Positions 8,500 to 12,460 of a stretch of 12,460 nt of DNA are shown in pieces. Every line of letters begins with the position of its first letter. The first letter of the stretch is position 1. The position numbers were made by a program, and so were the translations under genes. Source of the stretch: CAZTVF01 sp964616985 (GTDB taxonomy: Bacteria > Planctomycetota > Phycisphaerae > SM23-33); NCBI GenBank assembly GCA_964616985.1, contig CAZTVF010000138.1:1-12460 (forward strand), in the 5' to 3' direction. The notes beneath the pieces are model-generated. The model made no database searches and was not told the DNA's origin. It saw only the letters and a list, made by a program, of their open reading frames with translations.

Positions 8500-8528
8500 A
8501 TCATAAGCCACGCCGCCGGGACCGTCAA
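8500..8528 (-). promoter_or_regulatory. sigma70-type promoter of the wecB operon
   Basis: On the minus strand TTGACG (8528-8523) and TATGAT (8505-8500) are separated by exactly 17 bp. Each hexamer matches five of six consensus positions. The expected transcription start is near 8493, giving a leader of about 113 nt before wecB. It is the best promoter match I found in the window and drives wecB, the GT4-like gene, the acetyltransferase and the sugar kinase. Confidence 0.75.
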
Positions 8529-8537
8529 GCCGCCCCG

Positions 8538-8555
8538 ATTGACAATCATTGACAA
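8538..8555 (+). repeat. tandem ATTGACAA direct repeat, 10-bp period
   Basis: ATTGACAA occurs at 8538-8545 and again at 8548-8555, exactly 10 bp apart, so both copies face the same side of the helix. The second copy forms the -35 hexamer of the fucose synthase promoter. It could be a duplicated -35 element or a regulator half-site pair. The sequence does not tell which. Confidence 0.6.
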
Positions 8556-8577
8556 CGAACCGCCACGCCCGCACAAT
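8549..8577 (+). promoter_or_regulatory. sigma70-type promoter of the fucose synthase gene
   Basis: TTGACA (8549-8554, perfect) and CACAAT (8572-8577, four of six) are separated by 17 bp. The expected start is near 8584, giving a leader of about 70 nt to the ATG at 8657. The alternative -35 at 8539-8544 has no acceptable -10 at normal spacing. This promoter diverges from the wecB promoter, with the two -35 boxes about 20 bp apart. Confidence 0.6.
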
Positions 8578-8643
8578 CCGTATCAATTCCCAGGATTGGA
8601 CAGCGAACCCGCTGGCCGACGACGTTTCGAAAACCTCTTCCCA

Positions 8644-8648
8644 TAAGG
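8644..8648 (+). promoter_or_regulatory. Shine-Dalgarno deciding the fucose synthase start
   Basis: TAAGG followed by an 8-nt spacer and the ATG at 8657. It supports this start over an upstream in-frame TTG at 8549, which coincides with the -35 box and would add 36 residues of non-conserved sequence. Confidence 0.7.
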
Positions 8649-8656
8649 CATATTTC

Positions 8657-9607
8657 ATGGTAGCCCAGATCGACCTGACGCAAGAGCGAATCGTGATCAC
8701 CGGCGGGGCCGGCTTCCTGGGACGCCACGTCCTGGAACAGCTGCGCCGCCGCGGCTGCACCGACGACAACCTGCTCGTCCCCCGCCGCCGCGACTTCGAC
8801 CTCACCCGCGAGGGCGACGTCGAACGGATGTACGAAACCCTGCGCCCCACCGTCGTGATCCACCTGGCCGCCGAGGTCGGCGGCATCGGCGCCAACCGCG
8901 AGAACCCGGGGCGGTTCTTCTACTCCAACATGGCCATGGGCCTGCACCTGATCGAGCACGCCCGGCGGGTGAAGCTTCGCAAGTTCGTCCAGGTGGGAAC
9001 GATCTGCGCCTACCCGAAATTTACGCCCGTGCCCTTCCGCGAGGAGGACTTGTGGAACGGCTACCCCGAGGAGACCAACGCCCCGTACGGCGTGGCGAAG
9101 AAGGCCCTGCTGGTGATGCTCCAGGCCTATCGCCAGCAGTACGGGCTGGACGGCATCTACCTGCTGCCGGTGAACCTCTACGGCCCGTGGGACAACTTCG
9201 ACCCCCGCAGCAGCCACGTCATCCCGGCCTTGATCCGCAAGTTCCTGGAGGCGCAGCAGCAGAACGCCCCCACCGTCGAGGTCTGGGGCACCGGCAACGC
9301 CAGTCGCGAGTTCCTCTACATCGACGACTGTGCCGAGGGTATCGTCCTGGCGGCCGCCAAGTACGAGGACGCCGAACCGGTGAACCTGGGCGCGGGTTTC
9401 GAGATCACGATCCGCGACCTGGCCGAGAAGATCGGCGCGTTCACCGGCTACCGCGGCCGCATCGTCTGGGACCCTGCCAAGCCCGACGGCCAGCCTCGCC
9501 GCTGCCTGGACACCACGCGGGCGGCCGAGCGATTCGGCTTCAAGGCCAAGGTGTCGTTCGAAGAGGGATTGAAGAAGACGATCGAGTGGTGGCGGTCGCA
9601 GAAGTAG
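8657..9607 (+). CDS. fcl: GDP-L-fucose synthase-type NAD(P)-dependent epimerase/reductase
   Basis: Extended short-chain dehydrogenase of the GDP-L-fucose synthase (Fcl/WcaG) type, which epimerises and reduces GDP-4-keto-6-deoxymannose to GDP-L-fucose with NADPH. The 316 residues are close to E. coli Fcl (321). The Rossmann motif is GGAGFLG (16-22). Characteristic Fcl segments follow: AAEVGGIGAN (71-80), GTICAYPKF (114-122), ETNAPYGVAKK (139-149), NLYGPWDNFDP (173-183) and SSHVIPALIRKF (185-196). With a constant offset of 8, Thr115, Cys117, Tyr144, Lys148 and His187 correspond to E. coli Ser107, Cys109, Tyr136, Lys140 and His179; Thr for Ser is tolerated in this superfamily. It is the only plus-strand gene here, transcribed alone away from the wecB operon and ending at a hairpin. 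The dehydratase Gmd that makes its substrate is not in the window. Related reductases act on GDP-heptose or other GDP-keto sugars, so the exact substrate is not certain. Confidence 0.9.
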   Translation: MVAQIDLTQERIVITGGAGFLGRHVLEQLRRRGCTDDNLLVPRRRDFDLTREGDVERMYETLRPTVVIHLAAEVGGIGANRENPGRFFYSNMAMGLHLIEHARRVKLRKFVQVGTICAYPKFTPVPFREEDLWNGYPEETNAPYGVAKKALLVMLQAYRQQYGLDGIYLLPVNLYGPWDNFDPRSSHVIPALIRKFLEAQQQNAPTVEVWGTGNASREFLYIDDCAEGIVLAAAKYEDAEPVNLGAGFEITIRDLAEKIGAFTGYRGRIVWDPAKPDGQPRRCLDTTRAAERFGFKAKVSFEEGLKKTIEWWRSQK

Positions 9608-9639
9608 ACGCACGGGGTGTGACGTTGGCTGGCGACACC

Positions 9640-9665
9640 GGTGGCGGCCTTCCCAGGCCGCCGCC
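9640..9665. terminator. hairpin between convergent genes (bidirectional terminator candidate)
   Basis: GGTGGCGGCCT (9640-9650) pairs with AGGCCGCCGCC (9655-9665) around a TCCC loop: 11 pairs including one G-U. It lies in the 80-bp gap between the plus-strand fucose synthase stop (9607) and the minus-strand GT2 stop (9688), the place where a shared terminator is expected. There is no T-tract on either strand, so it is non-canonical or assists other termination. Confidence 0.5.
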
Positions 9666-9687
9666 CGGAGCGAGAGATATACCGGCC

Positions 9688-10668
9688 TTAGCCTCGCAGG
9701 CGTCGCTTGGCCCCGCGGACCGCACGGAGCAGCCAGCCCGGCGTCATCGCCATCAGGCGCAGCTTCGTGTCAGGCCCGCCGGGGCGCAGGCTCGCCGCCT
9801 CTCGCCACACGCCGCGGGCCGCGGCCAGATCGTTCTTGTCGTCGAGCAGGCGGTAGCCATACGTCGAGCCCCACTGGCGAATCCAGCGGTAGAGCTTCTG
9901 GTGCTGGGCGGGCGGCAGTTTGCCGTAGCGCGTCAGCGGGGCCTTGGCCACCTCGTAGCGGCTGACCATGCTCCACATGTTCGAGCGTTTGCAGATGCTG
10001 CCGGCCCGCTCCTTGTACTCGGTGAGCACCTCATCGACGAAGCCGAACCGCGCCACCCGCGCCAGGTCCAGCCAGAACAGCCAGTCCTCGCCCCAGTTGA
10101 ACCGCGCGTCGTAGCGGAGGCTTCCCAGCACGTCGCGCCGCACGGCCAGCGTGTTGGTGTGGATGAAGAAGCTCTCCAGCAGCGGCCCGAACGCGTCGCC
10201 GGTGAGGACGAACAGCCCCGGGGCCACCTCGCGCCGCGGCAGGTCGCGCGGGCTGGGCTTCTCGTTGGGGTCGGAAAACCCTTCACACAGGATCTCGCCG
10301 CTTTCGTTGCGGTTGTGCCAATCGCAGAACATCACGCCCACCTCGGGGGCCGCCGCGGCCAGTTCGGCCTGGCGCTGCAGCTTCCGCGGATACCACGTGT
10401 CGTCGGAATCGAGGAAGCACACCCACTCGCCGCGAGCCTCGTCGATGCCGCGATTCCTCGCCCCCGCCGGCCCCTGGTTCGCCTGGCGGATGCATCGCAC
10501 CGGCGGCCCGTACGCGGCCACCACGTCGGCGGTGGAATCGGCTGATCCGTCATCAACCACCAGCACCTCCAGCGGCGGATGCGTCTGCGCGAGGACCGAA
10601 TCCAGCGCGCGGCGGATGATGTCGCTGCAGTTATACGCCGGGATGATCACGCTGAACGCGGCGGCCAT
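9688..10668 (-). CDS. GT2-family glycosyltransferase
   Basis: GT-A fold inverting glycosyltransferase of family 2, adding a sugar to the lipid-linked glycan at the cytosolic membrane face. It has 326 residues. The N-terminal strand FSVIIPAYNCSD (5-16) is typical, followed by VVDDGSADST (37-46), the arginine segment GPAGARNRGIDEA (66-78), and the metal-binding DSDD (87-90) in CFLDSDDTW. The likely catalytic base lies in NWGEDWLFWLDLA (191-203), with Glu194/Asp195. The C-terminal 100 residues are basic and helical, ending in AKRRLRG, which may lie on the membrane. The ATG at 10668 is 6 nt after the stop of the toroid-protein gene, with AAGGA a little far upstream (12 nt). It is therefore co-transcribed with that gene. 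Specificity cannot be read from sequence. Confidence 0.92.
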   Translation of the reverse strand: MAAAFSVIIPAYNCSDIIRRALDSVLAQTHPPLEVLVVDDGSADSTADVVAAYGPPVRCIRQANQGPAGARNRGIDEARGEWVCFLDSDDTWYPRKLQRQAELAAAAPEVGVMFCDWHNRNESGEILCEGFSDPNEKPSPRDLPRREVAPGLFVLTGDAFGPLLESFFIHTNTLAVRRDVLGSLRYDARFNWGEDWLFWLDLARVARFGFVDEVLTEYKERAGSICKRSNMWSMVSRYEVAKAPLTRYGKLPPAQHQKLYRWIRQWGSTYGYRLLDDKNDLAAARGVWREAASLRPGGPDTKLRLMAMTPGWLLRAVRGAKRRLRG

Positions 10669-10674
10669 GCAGTC

Positions 10675-11883
10675 TCACGATCCTTTCGCGGGCCTGGCCC
10701 CGTCCATGCGCAGCATGAGGGCATCCGCGAGGAATTTCGCCGCCCAGTTAGGGTACATGAATGTGGCGTAGCCGCCCCAGACGGGACAAGAACCGACGAC
10801 GCCCCACTGCACGCCGCGATTGGCGCTGCGGGCAATCTGCGTCGCCTTGACCTGCTCCAGCAGCCTGTGGGCCGCCTCAGCGTAAGCCTCGCCAGCGCCG
10901 GCGGCGGATTGGCGCATCCAGATGATCGCCATCTGCGCGTTTCCGGTTAAGCACGAGTAGTCGGCCGCCGGGCTCCAGTCGGGGTTCAATTGTCCGGGCA
11001 GGAAACGCTCCAGCGGGCGTGCGGCCGAACGGCGGGCGTTGTAGAGTTCCAGAATCGCGGCGGAGGTCTTCGCGACGGCGGCCGTCACCTGCTTGGCCAG
11101 TTCGCCCGGTAGGTACGGGACGCATTCCTGCAACCCGTCGAGCGTGTAGGCAATCGTGTGTGTCAGGGGCGCACGGTCGGGACGGAAGCCCATGTGCTCA
11201 AATCCGCCGTTGGGGCGGGCGCAGCTCATCACCCACTCGACAAACTTCAGGGCGGAGCGGCCGATGACGTCGTCGCCCATGGCGGCGGCCTTGAACATGC
11301 CCCACGCCACGCGGGAGTAGTACACGTGCGGGACGTCGTTGAAGGCGTGGCGGCTCCACTTGCCGTCGGCGTCCTGCACGCTGGCCAGCCAGCGGCCCGC
11401 GCGTACGGCCGCGTCCAGCCACTCGCCTCGGCCGGTCAGTTCGTGCAAGGCCATCCACCCCAGGATCACCTGCCCGGTGTCGAAGATCATGGGCTTTCGG
11501 CCGACCTCGTCGGGGCCGGGGATGGCGCCGTTCTCCAGTTGGAGCGTGCGTTCCCACTCGCCCATGGCGATGGCCCGCGTGACGTATTCATCGCGCCCGG
11601 TGCGGCGGGCATGGTCCAGAAACGTGGGGATGATGTAGCCTGTAGTCTCAGGATATGGAGGCAACCACCCGGCCGCCATGTCGTATCCCATGGCGACCCC
11701 GCCGCCCTCGCCGGCGTCCTGCGCGGTGCACAGCCAGTCGATCGTTCCCTGCAGGTGATCGGCGTCCGTTTCCGGCTGGACCGGGGCCTGCCCGTTCTGG
11801 CCCGCCAGCACCGGCCAATGAGAGGGCCGGCGGAGCACCTTGCTCCAGATCTTCATTTTCGACAGGCGAGTCCTGACGCTCAT
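10675..11883 (-). CDS. uncharacterised alpha/alpha-toroid (six-hairpin-like) protein
   Basis: I do not recognise a named family with confidence. The 402 residues show repeated amphipathic helix pairs with conserved aromatic/Gly turns, the pattern of an (alpha/alpha)6 toroid as in six-hairpin glycosidases, sugar 2-epimerases and prenyltransferase-like repeats. Notable segments are GWLPPYPETTGYIIPTFLDH (72-91), FDTGQVILGWMALHELTG (134-151), HVYYSRVAWGMFKAA (186-200), THTIAYTLDGLQE (241-253), CLTGNAQMAIIW (311-322) and PVWGGYATFMYPNWAAKF (367-384). There is no signal peptide or membrane helix; the N-terminus is basic, so a cytosolic or membrane-peripheral site is likely. The start is ATG 11883, with GGAGAGAG at 11890-11897 upstream; an in-frame ATG at 11907 lacks a ribosome site. 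It sits between a methyltransferase and a GT2 gene in one transcript, so a role in glycan modification, trimming or epimerisation is plausible but unproven. Confidence 0.85.
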   Translation of the reverse strand: MSVRTRLSKMKIWSKVLRRPSHWPVLAGQNGQAPVQPETDADHLQGTIDWLCTAQDAGEGGGVAMGYDMAAGWLPPYPETTGYIIPTFLDHARRTGRDEYVTRAIAMGEWERTLQLENGAIPGPDEVGRKPMIFDTGQVILGWMALHELTGRGEWLDAAVRAGRWLASVQDADGKWSRHAFNDVPHVYYSRVAWGMFKAAAMGDDVIGRSALKFVEWVMSCARPNGGFEHMGFRPDRAPLTHTIAYTLDGLQECVPYLPGELAKQVTAAVAKTSAAILELYNARRSAARPLERFLPGQLNPDWSPAADYSCLTGNAQMAIIWMRQSAAGAGEAYAEAAHRLLEQVKATQIARSANRGVQWGVVGSCPVWGGYATFMYPNWAAKFLADALMLRMDGARPAKGS

Positions 11884-11889
11884 GAACGT

Positions 11890-11897
11890 CTCTCTCC
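11890..11897 (-). promoter_or_regulatory. Shine-Dalgarno deciding the toroid-protein start
   Basis: GGAGAGAG on the minus strand, 6 nt before the ATG at 11883. It favours this start over the ATG at 11907, which is preceded by a pyrimidine-rich stretch. Confidence 0.6.
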
Positions 11898-11922
11898 AGG
11901 GTGGCATGGGGAGGGCATGCGG

Positions 11923-12460
11923 CTACTCGTTGCCCGTGATCTCGCGCAGACGGCGGACGCTGTTGGCCAGCATCTTCTCATACTGCGGCTGCCAGTTGCC
12001 GCGGTCGCGAATGGGGTTGTATACCTCGAAGCAGGCTTCAGCCGCCGGCGGCATTCTGCTACGTCCGTTTTCCGGACGAAATCGAGCACCGCCCCAGGGC
12101 TGTCCGGGCCGACGTAATCGACAGAACTGCCACGGGGGAAGTCGCCATAGATGCCCTTGCCCTCGCCGCAGCATATCGCCAGACCTCGGGCCTTGATGAT
12201 GCTGTCCCGTATCTTCTCGCTCACGTAATATGGGATACTTATGTTCTCAAAGCAAAAGCTCAGCGCGTTCATCACCTGAACATCAGCCATCAGGCCCCCT
12301 GGCAGGCCCTGCGTGACGTACTCCTTCCCCTGCACCCGTTGGGGCCGGAACGTACCGGAAATGATGATGCGGCCGCCGGGGTTCAGTCGCGAGGCGAGAT
12401 TGGTGATCGCCTCGAGCGCCTGGTCGGTAGGCAACAGGAAGACCGCCTCCATCAAGAATA
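11923..12460 (-). CDS. SAM-dependent methyltransferase-like protein, 5' partial, apparent frameshift
   Basis: C-terminal part of a probable class I methyltransferase; the 5' end with the SAM-binding motif I lies beyond the window. The frame entering at 12460 reads FLMEAVFLLPTDQALEAI and then SRLNPGGRIIISGTF, which fits the motif II-III region of these enzymes (acidic strand, helix, LxPGGxxxxS). The reading stays sensible to DFVR near 12072, then degrades into Arg/Ser/Ala-rich sequence that runs on to a stop at 11880. The neighbouring frame takes over with ENGRSRMPPAAEACFEVYNP and ends ...RLREITGNE at a TAG at 11923. One extra G between 12072 and 12071 would join both halves. So the gene is either freshly inactivated or has a sequencing/assembly error. 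Its end is 39 nt before the toroid-protein ATG, so the two are probably one transcript. The substrate is unknown; the methyltransferase call rests on a short region. Confidence 0.65.

Noticed and set aside
7274..8506. 410-codon plus-strand open frame opposite wecB
   Set aside because: It is the mirror of the well-conserved wecB frame, has no ribosome site and runs through the wecB promoter region.
8549..8656. 36-residue N-terminal extension of the fucose synthase from a TTG at 8549
   Set aside because: The TTG is part of the -35 promoter box, there is no upstream ribosome site, and the Rossmann strand begins shortly after the ATG at 8657, which has TAAGG upstream.
8546..9613. 355-codon minus-strand frame opposite the fucose synthase gene
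   Set aside because: The plus strand contains the full Fcl motif set in register with E. coli numbering. The antisense frame is Val/Gly/Ala/Arg/Asp-rich without recognisable domains.
9052..10545. 497-codon plus-strand frame overlapping the end of fcl and antisense to the GT2 gene
   Set aside because: It crosses the convergent hairpin and is a shifted reading of fcl followed by antisense of the GT2 gene; no coherent protein signal.
11880..11922. Extension of the methyltransferase-like gene in the first frame to the TGA at 11880 overlapping the toroid ATG
   Set aside because: The ATGA overlap looks like coupling, but the last 50 residues of that frame are Arg/Ser/Ala-rich with no protein character, and the competing frame gives a better C-terminus ending at 11923.
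12060..12080. Programmed ribosomal frameshifting in the methyltransferase-like gene
   Set aside because: Joining the two halves needs a -1 shift at CGG AAA ACG. The AAA would have to re-pair with GAA, which is not a standard slippery heptamer, and a +1 slip on AAAA leads to a quick TAG. Mutation or sequencing error is simpler.

Overview
This window is GC-rich bacterial chromosomal DNA. It carries part of a surface-polysaccharide (exopolysaccharide or O-antigen type) biosynthesis locus next to a housekeeping DEAD-box RNA helicase gene. The promoters are sigma70-like (TTGACA/TATAAT type) and the ribosome sites are AAGGA-type. The O-antigen ligase/polymerase-type membrane protein suggests a cell that builds a complex envelope glycan. 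Nothing here fixes the lineage. A Gram-negative phylum with high GC, possibly Planctomycetota, is only a guess. No rRNA, tRNA, CRISPR array, transposase or phage gene was seen.

Layout from left to right: a RhlE-type DEAD-box helicase (minus strand, 3' end cut by the window edge); a polytopic O-antigen ligase/Wzy-type protein (minus); a GT4 glycosyltransferase (minus); a 316-bp gap holding a perfect 15-bp-stem hairpin; then a compact four-gene operon on the minus strand. In transcription order that operon is UDP-GlcNAc 2-epimerase (wecB), a second GT4-like glycosyltransferase, a CysE-type hexapeptide acetyltransferase and a GHMP sugar kinase. Its genes are separated by 2 nt or overlap by 4 and 20 nt. 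Divergent from it, on the plus strand, is a GDP-L-fucose synthase-type reductase. A hairpin separates that gene from a convergent minus-strand group: a SAM methyltransferase (5' end outside the window, with an apparent single-base frameshift), an uncharacterised alpha/alpha-toroid protein and a GT2 glycosyltransferase.

Together the genes supply nucleotide-sugar steps (ManNAc and a deoxysugar or heptose branch), three glycosyltransferases, decoration steps (O-acetylation, possibly methylation) and a polymerase/ligase. Several expected partners are absent from the window: Gmd dehydratase, an initiating phosphosugar transferase, a Wzx flippase, UDP-ManNAc dehydrogenase and a nucleotidyltransferase for the kinase product. 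The locus probably continues to the right, or these functions are elsewhere in the genome.

The observations most worth a second look are: the one-base frameshift in the methyltransferase; the back-to-back sigma70 promoters between wecB and the fucose synthase gene, with a 10-bp-phased ATTGACAA repeat; the perfect hairpin at 4389-4423; the unassigned toroid protein; and the unresolved substrate of the GHMP kinase. I did not find a clearly new defence or mobile system here.
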